Shown: positions 34,763-43,110 of the stretch, one piece after another
Numbering within the stretch: position 1 is the stretch's first letter
Layout: each line of letters begins with the position of its first letter
From: Lysobacterales bacterium
GTDB taxonomy: Bacteria > Pseudomonadota > Gammaproteobacteria > Xanthomonadales > SZUA-38
DNA length: 47,313 bases
NCBI GenBank assembly: GCA_030065125.1
Contig: JASJDM010000036.1
Location: forward strand, 1-47,313
Reading direction: 5' to 3'
Notes under the pieces: model-generated
Told to the model about the DNA's origin: nothing
Databases searched by the model: none
The model's input: only the letters and a program-made list of their open reading frames with translations
Made by a program: the position numbers and the translations under genes

Positions 34763-36286
34763 TCAGGGCCGGCAGGTCTGGCTGGCTTCGATGCGGCTGC
34801 GCATCCCCGCCAGCCGCGCCGTATCCAGACCTGACTGTCCCGCAAGCTCAATGGCCCGGGTCAGCCATTGCACCGACTCGGAACAGCGATCCAGCGAGGC
34901 CAGGGCCAGGGCCACGCTTTCCGCCGCCGCAGGCGATGGGTCGAATTCGAACACCCGCCGGGCAAGTTCCAGGGCGCCGTCACTATCACGAAGTCCTCCG
35001 GGGGCGGTTGCCATCAGGTTCGCATGGGTCAGGGCCACCTCGGAGTCTGCGGGCAGCAGGGAACGGGCCTCGTCGGCTGTGGACATGGCCTGCTGAACGC
35101 GATTCTGGTCCAGAAGCATTTCGATCTCTGTCAATGCGGCCTGTTTGAAGGTCACCAGGTCACCCTTGGCCGTGGTCAGGTGCAACTGGGCGTCCTCGGG
35201 CCGGTTTAGCTGGATCAGCAGGCGAGCCCGCTCCAGGTGGGCACGGGTATCCGTCGGCTGCAGGGTCAGCAGGCGCCCAAACAGTTGGTCGGCCCGCTCC
35301 AGTCGCCCCCGACCCCACTCCAGGGTCGCCAGGTTGAACAGGGACGCCACGTTGTCGGGCTCGGCCCCCAGCACCACCTCCAGCTGGGCAATGGCCTGGT
35401 CGACGTTACCGCTCTCCGCCTCGGCCGCTGCCAGGTTCACTCGCGCCCTGACGCTGTCCGGGTTGGCGGCCAGCGCGCGCTGGAAATAGCCCCGGGCGGC
35501 GGCAAAGTCGCCGGCCCGGTAGGCTTTTCGGCCGCTGAGCAGATGCAGGATTTCCCCGGTGGTGATTTCATCCAGCACGGCCAGTTCCGGATCAGCGGGA
35601 CTGATGCCGACGTCGCCGGCCCGGGCCAGGTAATCCCGGGCCTTGGGACGATCACCCAGGCTCCGGTAGGCCTGGCCCAGCAGGTAATTGAGGCGGGTCG
35701 CCTGGGGAACACCCGCCACAGCCTGCTCCAGGTAAGCTACGGCCTTTTCGGGCTGACCCAGGGCCAGGGCGTGCTCACCCAATGCCGCCAGCACGGCCGG
35801 GTCCTTGCTGCCCGACTGCTCGACGGATCGCATGACCAGGCTGGCTGCCGCGAGATCCCCCAGATCCCGGTAGATCGCGGCCAGCCGCAGCACCGCGGCG
35901 CTGTAGGCCGGCCTGATTGCCAGGGCGATTCTCAGCGAGTTGATGGCCGCCTGCTGTTGTCCCAGGTCACTGTACGCCAGCGCCGCCAGGTAGGGCCATG
36001 CAAACTGCGAGGGATCCAGCAGGGCGCCGCGCTGGTAGCTTTCCACGGCCTGGGACAGGAACCCGTAGGCCTGGAACAGCCGCCCGGCCTGGCCGTACAG
36101 TTCCGCCTCCTCGGCCGCCATGAGATCGGCCGCCATGGCCTGGCCCGACAGGTCCGCCAGGAATTCCGCGATCTGTTGCGCCACCGCCGGCTCCAAACCC
36201 GTCGGGTCAAACTCCGGGACAAGAAAAGACTCAGCAGCCGTCGCCGTCCCGATCATCAGACAGGCCGCCAGCAGAACGTTCTTCAC
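34763..36286 (-). CDS. Exported TPR-repeat protein
   Basis: This 507-residue protein begins with a signal peptide (MKNVLLAACLMIGTATAAES). From about residue 60 to the end there are tandem helical TPR-like units of ~34 residues, for example VLAALGEHALALGQPEKAVAYLEQAV, YLLGQAYRSLGDRPKARDYL and LFNLATLEWGRGRLERADQLF. TPR arrays bind proteins, so it is probably a periplasmic or outer-membrane scaffold. It overlaps the upstream ASPIC/FG-GAP gene by 4 bases (ATGA on the minus strand), so the two are co-expressed. TPR next to ASPIC/UnbV-type proteins is a known association in secreted systems, but no biochemical role is established here. Confidence 0.85.
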   Translation of the reverse strand: MKNVLLAACLMIGTATAAESFLVPEFDPTGLEPAVAQQIAEFLADLSGQAMAADLMAAEEAELYGQAGRLFQAYGFLSQAVESYQRGALLDPSQFAWPYLAALAYSDLGQQQAAINSLRIALAIRPAYSAAVLRLAAIYRDLGDLAAASLVMRSVEQSGSKDPAVLAALGEHALALGQPEKAVAYLEQAVAGVPQATRLNYLLGQAYRSLGDRPKARDYLARAGDVGISPADPELAVLDEITTGEILHLLSGRKAYRAGDFAAARGYFQRALAANPDSVRARVNLAAAEAESGNVDQAIAQLEVVLGAEPDNVASLFNLATLEWGRGRLERADQLFGRLLTLQPTDTRAHLERARLLIQLNRPEDAQLHLTTAKGDLVTFKQAALTEIEMLLDQNRVQQAMSTADEARSLLPADSEVALTHANLMATAPGGLRDSDGALELARRVFEFDPSPAAAESVALALASLDRCSESVQWLTRAIELAGQSGLDTARLAGMRSRIEASQTCRP

Positions 36287-37938
36287 GGTTCTCGCCTCAG
36301 CGTGGTGTATCGGCCCGTGGCGGGAACCCCAACCGACTGCCGGGTGCCGTCCGCCCAGATGATTTCCAGGGATTGCGGCTGCTGCCCGGACGTCCAGTGG
36401 AACAGCAGCCGGGGGTCGTTGGCGGATGCGTAACTGCCGTCTGCCCGGACCTGCCGATGCTGTGGTCTGCCCCGGTCAAAACTCAATACGGCGCCGGCAC
36501 CCGGCTGGTCACCTTCGCCGCTGACCAGGCGCAGGCCAAGCCACCGCCGGGGTGTGCGGGGATTGAGCAGCAGGCGGGCCCGGTCATTGCCGTTATTGAG
36601 CAGAACGTCCACGTCACCGTCATTGTCCACATCCCCAAATGCCGCGCCGCGACTGGAGGCCAGCTGCCCCAGGGCACCTGACTCGGCTGCCGGGACCTCG
36701 ACGAAAGATTGCCCCGCCTGGCTGATAAATAATTGATTTCTTTGACGAAACGGATACGGGTCTCCCGTCTGGGCCTGGGTTTCCAGCACTCGGACGGCGC
36801 CGTTGAAGCTGACCAGGTCCAGCCACCCGTCCAGATCCAGATCCAGCCAGCGGGTCGCCCAGCCGGTATAGCCGCGGCTGACCGCACCCAACCCGGTTGG
36901 CGCGGTGACGTCCAGGAACCCGGCATCACCGTCGTTGCGGTACAGGGTGTTGGTCTCACCCATCAGGTGGGTCACGAACAGGTCTACGTCGCCGTCCTCG
37001 TCAAAGTCTGCGGCAGCCACCCCCATGCCGGCCTCGGCCACGCCACGCTGGTTGACGGCGACGCCGGCGAACAGTGCATCCTCCTGGAATCGCAGGCCCT
37101 GGTGATTCAACCACAGGTGGTTGTGTTCACCGTCGTTGGCTACGTACAGGTCCAACCAGCCGTCCTGGTTGAGATCCGTGGCCACCACCCCCAGGCCCGG
37201 ACCCGCACGGTGCTCCCCCAGCGCCGGCAGGGTGACATCCTGGAAGCGGCCGTTGCCCAGGTTGCGCAGCAGCCGGTCCGGCCGTGGCTCAAAATCCGAT
37301 GGGCCGCAGTAATCACGTCGGCTGGTGGCGGCATAGCAGCTGGGATTTTCCTTTGCGGAGAATGCCACGTAGTTCACGACGAACAGGTCCAGCCAGCCGT
37401 CCCGGTCGTAGTCGAAGAACGTCGCGCTGGTGCTCCAATCCCCGATGTCGGTACCCGATTCCGCGGAAACGTCAGCGAATCGACCCCCGCCCAGGTTCCG
37501 AAGCATGACGTTGCGGCCATACTGGGTGACATACAGGTCGGTCAGTCCATCGTTGTCAATGTCACCGGCCGCCACGCCCATGCCGTAACCCGCTACGGTG
37601 GCCCGTGATTCTTCGGTAACCCGGGCAAAACGCAGAGACCCTGGCCCGTCGCCGGCGTCCAGATCGTTGCGAAACAGCTGGTCCACGGGTGACCCGTCGG
37701 AATTTCCGGTCACGCTGCCGCTCTGCACCAGGTAGGCATCCAGGTCGCCGTCGTTGTCCCAGTCCACCAGGCCAGCGCCCGAACCGGTGATCTCGGGAAA
37801 GTAAAACGCGCCGGTGGCGCCGGTTTGATGCACGAATTCGATACCGGACGCGTCGGTGGCGTCGATCAGGGTCTGGGCGTGAATGGGGTATGCGGCATGT
37901 ACTGCAGCAGCTGCACACAGGGCCGAAATCCGTCTCAT
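36283..37938 (-). CDS. Secreted FG-GAP/VCBS protein with C-terminal ASPIC/UnbV domain
   Basis: This is a 551-residue protein if started at ATG 37938, which gives a clean signal peptide (MRRISALCAAAAVHAAYPIHAQ); a longer frame starts at 37977. Residues ~25-440 contain repeated 'D.D.DG..D....' calcium-binding FG-GAP/VCBS units (LVDWDNDGDLDAYL, DIDNDGLTDLYV, DYDRDGWLDLFV, DLNQDGWLDLYV, DFDEDGDVDLFV, DLDLDGWLDL, DVDNDGDVDVLL), predicting a beta-propeller. The last ~90 residues match the ASPIC/UnbV domain (WLGLRL, GAGAVLSF, LEIIWADGTRQ). The architecture resembles CRTAC1-type extracellular proteins, often adhesive or matrix-related. It sits upstream of, and overlaps, the TPR gene. Confidence 0.9.
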   Translation of the reverse strand: MRRISALCAAAAVHAAYPIHAQTLIDATDASGIEFVHQTGATGAFYFPEITGSGAGLVDWDNDGDLDAYLVQSGSVTGNSDGSPVDQLFRNDLDAGDGPGSLRFARVTEESRATVAGYGMGVAAGDIDNDGLTDLYVTQYGRNVMLRNLGGGRFADVSAESGTDIGDWSTSATFFDYDRDGWLDLFVVNYVAFSAKENPSCYAATSRRDYCGPSDFEPRPDRLLRNLGNGRFQDVTLPALGEHRAGPGLGVVATDLNQDGWLDLYVANDGEHNHLWLNHQGLRFQEDALFAGVAVNQRGVAEAGMGVAAADFDEDGDVDLFVTHLMGETNTLYRNDGDAGFLDVTAPTGLGAVSRGYTGWATRWLDLDLDGWLDLVSFNGAVRVLETQAQTGDPYPFRQRNQLFISQAGQSFVEVPAAESGALGQLASSRGAAFGDVDNDGDVDVLLNNGNDRARLLLNPRTPRRWLGLRLVSGEGDQPGAGAVLSFDRGRPQHRQVRADGSYASANDPRLLFHWTSGQQPQSLEIIWADGTRQSVGVPATGRYTTLRREP

Positions 37939-37944
37939 CTGGCC

Positions 37945-37973
37945 ATCATAAAAAATGTAACAGAATCGACCAA
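37945..37973 (-). promoter_or_regulatory. Candidate sigma70 promoter for the ASPIC/FG-GAP gene
   Basis: On the minus strand, TTGGTC (37968-37973) and TATGAT (37945-37950) are separated by 17 bases. The -10 ends only 6 bases before the ATG at 37938, so transcription would begin near the start codon, suggesting a leaderless or very short leader. Weak -35; tentative. Confidence 0.35.
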
Positions 37974-37977
37974 ACAT

Positions 37978-38005
37978 TTGACCTGTCTGATTTTTGGTTC
38001 ATTAT
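37978..38005 (+). promoter_or_regulatory. Candidate promoter for the tail-fibre-like gene
   Basis: TTGACC (37978-37983) is followed after 16 bases by CATTAT (38000-38005) in an unusually AT-rich stretch. The start codon is at 38059. The -35 matches 5 of 6 to consensus, the -10 only 4 of 6. It is almost back to back with the minus-strand promoter candidate at 37945-37973. Confidence 0.4.
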
Positions 38006-38058
38006 TAGTGGAATTGGGGAGCTGTCGTTTAAATTTTTAGGAATAGCGGGGATTTGCA

Positions 38059-39555
38059 ATGATCACCAGAACCACCTGTACGCTTGCACTGTCACTGGCT
38101 TTGCCTCTGGCGGCGATCGCCAAGGAAGCGCCTGCCATCGAAGCTGTCTACGACCCCAGCGGCGTCCAATGGCATACCAGCGCCGCCTTCGCCAGCGCCG
38201 AACTCATCGTCAGCGGCCCCGGGGGCTTCTACTGGACCCGGTCTTTTGACAAGGGCGAATCCCTGGTTCTGGACTACGCCACGCTGACCCAGTCCTATCT
38301 GCCCAACGGCTACTACAGCTATGAAATGGTCCTGTCACCGCGAATGAACGCGGCGGACAAGAAACTGGCCGACGAGGCGCGGGCCCTGGGTGAAGACGTC
38401 GATGTGTTCGCAGCCCCGAAGGCCGGCTATGTGTTCGGCGGATTTACGGTCAGCGACGGCATCGTGGTCAATCGGGAATTGGCTGAGTCCACGCTGAAGG
38501 ACCAGGTGATCCTGGATGACCTGATCGTCGACGGCAGCGCCTGTATCGGCCAGGACTGTGTCAACGGAGAAAGCTTCGGTTTCGACACCATCCGGTTGAA
38601 GGAAAACAACCTGCGCATCAAGTTCCAGGACACCAGCTCCACCGCCAGCTTCCCCACCCAGGACTGGCAAATCACCATCAACGACAGCAGCAATGGTGGC
38701 GCGAACAAATTTTCCATTGACGCGATCTCGCCTGTTTCCAACACGCCATTCACCATCGAAGCCGGCGCCCCCAGTCACTCGCTTTACGTCGACGACGGCG
38801 GACGGCTCGGTGTTGGCACGAGCACCCCGGTGGCGGATTTTCATGCCAAGTCAGGCAACACCCCTACCCTGCGGCTGGAGCAGGACGGTTCGTCCGGGTT
38901 TGCCGCCCAGACCTGGGACCTGGCAGGAAACGAAGCCAACCTGTTTATCCGGGACGCCACCAATGGCAGTCGGCTCCCGTTCAGAATCCGTCCGAGCGCG
39001 CCGACGGATTCCATTGATATCAAGGACAACGGTAACGTTGAGTTCGGGGCAGATACCGCCGCCAAGGAAATCAAGGTGGATTCTCTTGATGGCGCTGGTA
39101 ATTATGGCCAATTGACATTTCGACGCGGCAACACTGATGAATGGGGATTCGGAAACACCGACGCCAACTTCTATGTTTTCAACTACGAGTCGACCCATAA
39201 TCATGACGCGCTAATCATCAATCGTGCCACCGGAAACGTCACCATTACACACGACCTGGTCGTCAGCGGGCAATGCAGCGAGGTCGACGGGCCGTGCGCC
39301 CCTGATTACGTTTTCGAACCCGGCTACGAGCTGCTGAGCCTGGGCGATCTGCAGAATTTCGTTCAGGAAAACAGACACCTGCCCAACGTACCCTCGGCTT
39401 CCGAGATCCACGAAAACGGAATCAATACACGCGAATTCAATTTCGCCATGCTGGAGAAGATCGAGGAACTGGTGCTCTACACCCTGGAACAGCAGGAAAC
39501 CATCAACGCACTGAATACCCGTCTGTCAGAGCTGGAAGCTCGCACCAGCGAATAA
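38059..39555 (+). CDS. Secreted protein with tail-fibre/S74-like C-terminal region
   Basis: This 498-residue protein has a signal peptide (MITRTTCTLALSLALPLAAI...). A unique N-terminal domain (to ~130) is followed by repetitive beta-rich sequence with GVGTSTPVADFHAKSG, the 'LGIGTTxPxxxLHV' type repeat found in phage tail fibres and in many Bacteroidota surface proteins. The last ~80 residues (DYVFEPGYELLSL, ENRHLPNVPSA, NGINTREFNFAMLEKIEEL) match the C-terminus of tail-fibre-domain proteins: a helix plus trimerising coiled coil (EQQETINALNTRLSELEAR). The catalytic SD.RLK-like S74 chaperone motif is not seen, so autoproteolysis is not supported. Probably a trimeric surface or extracellular protein. 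It stands alone, with its own promoter candidate and terminator. Confidence 0.75.
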   Translation: MITRTTCTLALSLALPLAAIAKEAPAIEAVYDPSGVQWHTSAAFASAELIVSGPGGFYWTRSFDKGESLVLDYATLTQSYLPNGYYSYEMVLSPRMNAADKKLADEARALGEDVDVFAAPKAGYVFGGFTVSDGIVVNRELAESTLKDQVILDDLIVDGSACIGQDCVNGESFGFDTIRLKENNLRIKFQDTSSTASFPTQDWQITINDSSNGGANKFSIDAISPVSNTPFTIEAGAPSHSLYVDDGGRLGVGTSTPVADFHAKSGNTPTLRLEQDGSSGFAAQTWDLAGNEANLFIRDATNGSRLPFRIRPSAPTDSIDIKDNGNVEFGADTAAKEIKVDSLDGAGNYGQLTFRRGNTDEWGFGNTDANFYVFNYESTHNHDALIINRATGNVTITHDLVVSGQCSEVDGPCAPDYVFEPGYELLSLGDLQNFVQENRHLPNVPSASEIHENGINTREFNFAMLEKIEELVLYTLEQQETINALNTRLSELEARTSE

Positions 39556-39575
39556 GCAACAACAATAATGATCAG

Positions 39576-39604
39576 AAACGCCCGGTTCGCCGGGCGTTTT
39601 TTTT
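39576..39604 (+). terminator. Strong Rho-independent terminator
   Basis: A 10-bp stem (AAACGCCCGG/CCGGGCGTTT) with a TTCG tetraloop is followed by a T tract of eight (39597-39604). It lies 20 bases after the stop codon of the tail-fibre-like gene and is the clearest terminator in the window. Confidence 0.95.
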
Positions 39605-39618
39605 GCGCCGGTGAGCTT

Positions 39619-39633
39619 CCCCGGAACCCGGGG
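39619..39633. promoter_or_regulatory. Short inverted repeat between terminator and next gene
   Basis: CCCCGG-AAC-CCGGGG is a 6-bp inverted repeat in the 99 bases between the terminator and the GT-A-like gene. TAGAAT at 39669-39674 could be a -10 for the next unit, but no correctly spaced -35 is visible. It may be a binding site or chance; low confidence. Confidence 0.25.
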
Positions 39634-39703
39634 AACCCCAAATGACTTCCGCTACGCCGCGGTAAAGCTAGAATGACCGCTGCCATGTCCCTGGACTGTC
39701 ACC

Positions 39704-40696
39704 ATGCACCCCAGACTCGAACTGCGAATTCCCATTAGCCCAACTGCCCAGGACATGCGAATGGTTCGGTACTTCCTCGCATCCCTGGACCTGTTTGGCG
39801 GCGATATCGCCAGCCAGACCCATACCGTCCTGTCGGTTGGCGCCGATGAGCCCCCTCGAGACCTGTTGCAGGAGTTTCCGTGGATCAAGCAATGGTCTGT
39901 CGATATTCGCTGGGTCGATCGCGAGCTGTTCAAACAATGGGAGTACGACGCCACCGGCGTGGACCGGTTCTGGGTCGAATCCAATGCGGAGATCGTGGCG
40001 ATGGTCGACGCGGATTTGCTGGTGGGGGCCAGCCTGGATTCCATGGTTGCCCGGGTGGCCGAGTCTGAAAGAGTCCACGGTTTCATGGCCCATATTTCAC
40101 CATTCGGCTACGGCAACTTTCGAAGCACCCCCAGCGCAACCTGGTGGAATCAGATTTACGCTGCGGCAGGAATGGACGCTCCCGACCTCGACCGCCAGGT
40201 TTCGGCCTGGGGACTGGACCAGGACTTCAATCCCAACATCGCCCTGGCCGACCCCGAGCATCGCATGGCTCCAGACTACTTCAACTACGGCGTCATCATC
40301 GGACCAAGACGGCACTTTGAGTCCATGGCCGTCACCTATCTGGATGACATCGAGACCGTAAGTACCGTGGTCCCCGGCAGTCGATACATTTCCCAGATTG
40401 CCAATTGCATCACCTTCGCCAGGCACCAGATACCTTGTGACCTGCTTCCCATCAACGACAATTTCCCGCTCAATCTCCCAGCCGAGGAGATGCGCCGCCT
40501 GAACCCGGACCCCTACGGACAGGATTCAGACGAAGACATCAGGATCTTTCATTACATCGGTCGCCGGAAGGTGTTTGCCAGCCCGGAATCAGTCGCTGAG
40601 TTCGTAGGCCGATCCGATGTGTCAGCGGTAGACAGGGTATTCCAGGAACGGTTGAGAGCAACGGCAATCCAGACAGGGGAGCTCCATGCTGATTGA
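39704..40696 (+). CDS. GT-A-like putative glycosyltransferase (GT8-like features)
   Basis: I do not recognise this 330-residue protein with certainty. It has no signal peptide or membrane helix. AEIVAMVDADLLVGASL places a D-A-D (residues 102-104) after a hydrophobic strand, like the DXD metal-binding site of GT-A enzymes. FNYGVIIGPRRHF resembles the 'FN.GV...' segment after it, and IRIFHYIGRRKVF recalls the 'I.H..G..KPW' end of GT8-type enzymes. It starts a unit with a methyltransferase (overlapping it), a WbqC protein and a GT2, which supports a role in surface-glycan synthesis. Donor and acceptor are unknown. Confidence 0.6.
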   Translation: MHPRLELRIPISPTAQDMRMVRYFLASLDLFGGDIASQTHTVLSVGADEPPRDLLQEFPWIKQWSVDIRWVDRELFKQWEYDATGVDRFWVESNAEIVAMVDADLLVGASLDSMVARVAESERVHGFMAHISPFGYGNFRSTPSATWWNQIYAAAGMDAPDLDRQVSAWGLDQDFNPNIALADPEHRMAPDYFNYGVIIGPRRHFESMAVTYLDDIETVSTVVPGSRYISQIANCITFARHQIPCDLLPINDNFPLNLPAEEMRRLNPDPYGQDSDEDIRIFHYIGRRKVFASPESVAEFVGRSDVSAVDRVFQERLRATAIQTGELHAD

Positions 40697-41439
40697 TGAA
40701 CCTGGAGCCAGACGATACCTCAGGTGCCATCAGGACCCGCAGCATGGATAGCCTGGAAAAATTCTACAACCAGCGGCCTGACGGAAGCAGTCAACAGGAA
40801 TTCCTGACCCAGGTTGCGCATACTGAATCCGGACAGCCCGTGTCTGACGCACAATTTGAGTCCATGCTTGGACAGATTCGGGAACTGTTGGGCCTGACCC
40901 CGTCTGACCAGCTGCTCGACCTGTGTTGCGGCAATGGTCTCATCACCAACGCGCTGGCGGAACATGTCGAGCGAGCCAAGGGTATCGACTTTTCCCACCA
41001 GCTGTTGTCAGTGGCCCACCAACATCACTCCATGCCAAACCTGTGCTTTCAGTGGGGCAACCTGCTTCGACCCAACGACATTCCACCGGACCAGACCAGA
41101 TACACCAAAGTCCTCATGTATGCGGCATTGCAGCATTTTGGCCATGATGATTTGGGCTCTTTGCTGGAATTCATCCTCAGCGTTTCCGCAGAACGGGTGA
41201 CCATCCTGTTCGGATTCGTGCCGGACCGTGAGCGGCGACCCGTGCTTTACGACACTCCGGTCAAGAAGATCAGAAACTGGTCACGGCGATTGTTGGGGCG
41301 CGAACTGATCAAGTCCTGGTGGACCCGGGAGGAGTTCCTTGAGGCCTGTGCCCCCAGGGGCTTGATTTGCAGCTTTCACTCGCTGCCTGCCAATCTGCTG
41401 GCCTCCGGATACCGATTCAATGTTCGAATTGAAGGGTAA
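40696..41439 (+). CDS. Class I SAM-dependent methyltransferase
   Basis: This 247-residue protein uses ATG 40696, overlapping the upstream TGA by one base (TGATG); a TTG at 40693 is also possible. The N-terminal helix DSLEKFYNQRPDGSSQQEF precedes motif I LLDLCCGNGLITNAL, then AKGIDFSHQLLSVA (acidic residue after beta-2), KVLMYAALQHFGHDDL and AERVTILFGFVPDRERR. It is a Methyltransf_11/25-type enzyme without the usual 'LkPGG' segment. Its partners (GT-A-like protein, WbqC, GT2) suggest that it methylates a sugar or lipid-linked glycan in the cytoplasm. No substrate can be inferred. Confidence 0.83.
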   Translation: MNLEPDDTSGAIRTRSMDSLEKFYNQRPDGSSQQEFLTQVAHTESGQPVSDAQFESMLGQIRELLGLTPSDQLLDLCCGNGLITNALAEHVERAKGIDFSHQLLSVAHQHHSMPNLCFQWGNLLRPNDIPPDQTRYTKVLMYAALQHFGHDDLGSLLEFILSVSAERVTILFGFVPDRERRPVLYDTPVKKIRNWSRRLLGRELIKSWWTREEFLEACAPRGLICSFHSLPANLLASGYRFNVRIEG

Positions 41440-41490
41440 GCAGCAGCTGTTGACCCGGGCGCCGCCTCGTTGGTCCCGGGGGCTGTGGAC

Positions 41491-42189
41491 ATGAAGCTGG
41501 CCATCATGCAGCCCTACTTTTTCCCATATCTCGGCTACTTCCAACTGCTGTCTGCCGTGGATGAGTTTGTCTTCCTGGATGACGTCACCTTTATCAAGCA
41601 GGGCTGGATCAACCGAAACCGGATTCTCGTCGACGGCCAGCCAGCCTATTTTTCACTGCCGGTTCACGGCAGCTCGAATCACCCGATCAATGAAATCGGT
41701 CTGGACCTGGAACGGTTTGCACACTGGAAGCGAAAATTTCTTGCCACGCTCCGGCATAACTACTCCAGAGCGGCAAATTTCGCAGCGGTGCACGAACTGG
41801 TGGCTGGCGTGATCGAGACACCCGCGCGCAGTATTGCGGAGATGGCGATTCGCAGCGTTCGGGCAAGCGCAGATTACCTGGGGGTAACGACTCCTACGCG
41901 ACGAAGCTCCACGCGGCATCAATCTGTTTCTGGCCAGGGGGTCCAGCGGGTACTGGGGATCTGCCGGGACCGCGGCGCCACCGTTTACGTCAACTCCCAG
42001 GGAGGCCGCGCGCTTTACCAACCCGATGATTTCGCGGGTCAAGGCATCGATCTTCGTTTTCTCATCCCCGCCGCGATATGCCAGAATGGCCCCGTGGGAA
42101 CGCCCCCGTTATCCATCATCGACGTGATAGCCAAACACTCCAGGTCAGCCATCCAACGTGCCCTGGACCGTTACCAATTGACCAGATAG
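41491..42189 (+). CDS. WbqC-family protein
   Basis: This 232-residue protein starts at ATG 41491; an in-frame TTG at 41470 lies further upstream. It begins KLAIMQPYFFPYLGYFQLL, then VFLDDVTFIKQGWINRNRIL and SLPVHG, a hallmark series of the WbqC-like family (PF08889). RVLGICRDRGATVYVNSQGGRALY and LRFLIPA agree with the family's second half. WbqC-like genes occur in O-antigen and other sugar clusters; their reaction is not firmly known, although the proteins are often placed beside amino-sugar and acyl- or formyl-transfer genes. It lies between the methyltransferase and a GT2-like gene. Confidence 0.92.
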   Translation: MKLAIMQPYFFPYLGYFQLLSAVDEFVFLDDVTFIKQGWINRNRILVDGQPAYFSLPVHGSSNHPINEIGLDLERFAHWKRKFLATLRHNYSRAANFAAVHELVAGVIETPARSIAEMAIRSVRASADYLGVTTPTRRSSTRHQSVSGQGVQRVLGICRDRGATVYVNSQGGRALYQPDDFAGQGIDLRFLIPAAICQNGPVGTPPLSIIDVIAKHSRSAIQRALDRYQLTR

Positions 42190-42204
42190 CGCGTCACGGA
42201 TGGA

Positions 42205-43095
42205 ATGCAGATCTCAATGACTGAAAGACTCTCCGTCATCGTCGCCTTCTATAACATGCGGCGCGAGGCAGCCCGAACGCTTTTCACGCTGAGCCCCGAG
42301 TATCAGCGTGACGTCCGCAGATCCGACTACCGGGTCATCTGCGTGGACAACGGATCCCGCTATCCACTCGACGCCCACGACGTTGAGGCATTTGGCCCGA
42401 ACTTCGAGTACCACCGAATCGATAATGACTCGGCGTCACCGGCGAGAGCCATCAATGACCAGGTCGCCAACTGTCCTTCGGAATTGGTGATGGTTGTCAT
42501 TGACGGCGCCCGCATGCTGACCCCGGGTGTACTCAGCCTGAGCCTGAAGGCCGCCGACGCATATCCCCGACCCTTCGCCTTTACCTTGGGGTGGCACCTG
42601 GGAAGCGAACTGCAAAACATCGCCATGACCCGCGGATATGATCAGCAGGCAGAAGACCTCCTGCTGGAGTCGATCGACTGGAAACAGGACGGATATCAAC
42701 TGTTCGACATCTCGGTTCTGGGAGGGTCCTACCGCGGATTCCTGGGCGGCCTCCCCTCGGAAAGTAATTGTTTTGTAATGAGAAAATCGGACTATCTTTC
42801 CATGGGCGGCTACGAAACGTCCTTTGAATCGCCTGGCGGCGGCCTGGTCAATCTTGACTTCTTCAAGCGCGCAATGCAGAACCCCGACCTGGATCCGGTA
42901 CAGCTGCTGGGAGAGGGGTCCTTTCACCAGTTTCATGGCGGCGTGGCGACCAACGTCCCTCGGGCCCAACACCCATTCGAGCGGTTTGCGGAAGAGTACG
43001 AGATATTGCGGGGTGAACCATTCCGGGCGGTAACAGACCGGAAGATCCACTTTCTTGGTTCCCTGACGGAGGGAGCTCGCAGGTTCCTCATTTGA
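42205..43095 (+). CDS. Divergent GT2-like glycosyltransferase
   Basis: This 296-residue protein (ATG 42205; ATG 42217 is an alternative giving MTERLSVIV) has a GT-A opening: LSVIVAFYNMRREAARTL and VICVDNGSRYPLD. SPARAINDQVA and ELVMVVIDGARMLTPGVL follow, where the expected DXD metal site reads I-D-G-A. NCFVMRKSDYLSMGGYETSFESPGGGL is the acceptor-side region, and FHQFHGGVATN is reminiscent of a GT2 C-terminal His. It is probably a glycosyltransferase, but the weak metal-binding motif makes activity uncertain. It ends the unit that begins at 39704 and converges with the fusion gene ending at 43111. Confidence 0.7.
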   Translation: MQISMTERLSVIVAFYNMRREAARTLFTLSPEYQRDVRRSDYRVICVDNGSRYPLDAHDVEAFGPNFEYHRIDNDSASPARAINDQVANCPSELVMVVIDGARMLTPGVLSLSLKAADAYPRPFAFTLGWHLGSELQNIAMTRGYDQQAEDLLLESIDWKQDGYQLFDISVLGGSYRGFLGGLPSESNCFVMRKSDYLSMGGYETSFESPGGGLVNLDFFKRAMQNPDLDPVQLLGEGSFHQFHGGVATNVPRAQHPFERFAEEYEILRGEPFRAVTDRKIHFLGSLTEGARRFLI

Positions 43096-43110
43096 TGAAT
43101 CGAGGCTGCC

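Noticed and set aside
35237..36433. Plus-strand open frame of about 400 codons
   Set aside because: It is antisense to the TPR and ASPIC genes, whose motifs are continuous; its Gln/Arg-rich product has no recognised motif.
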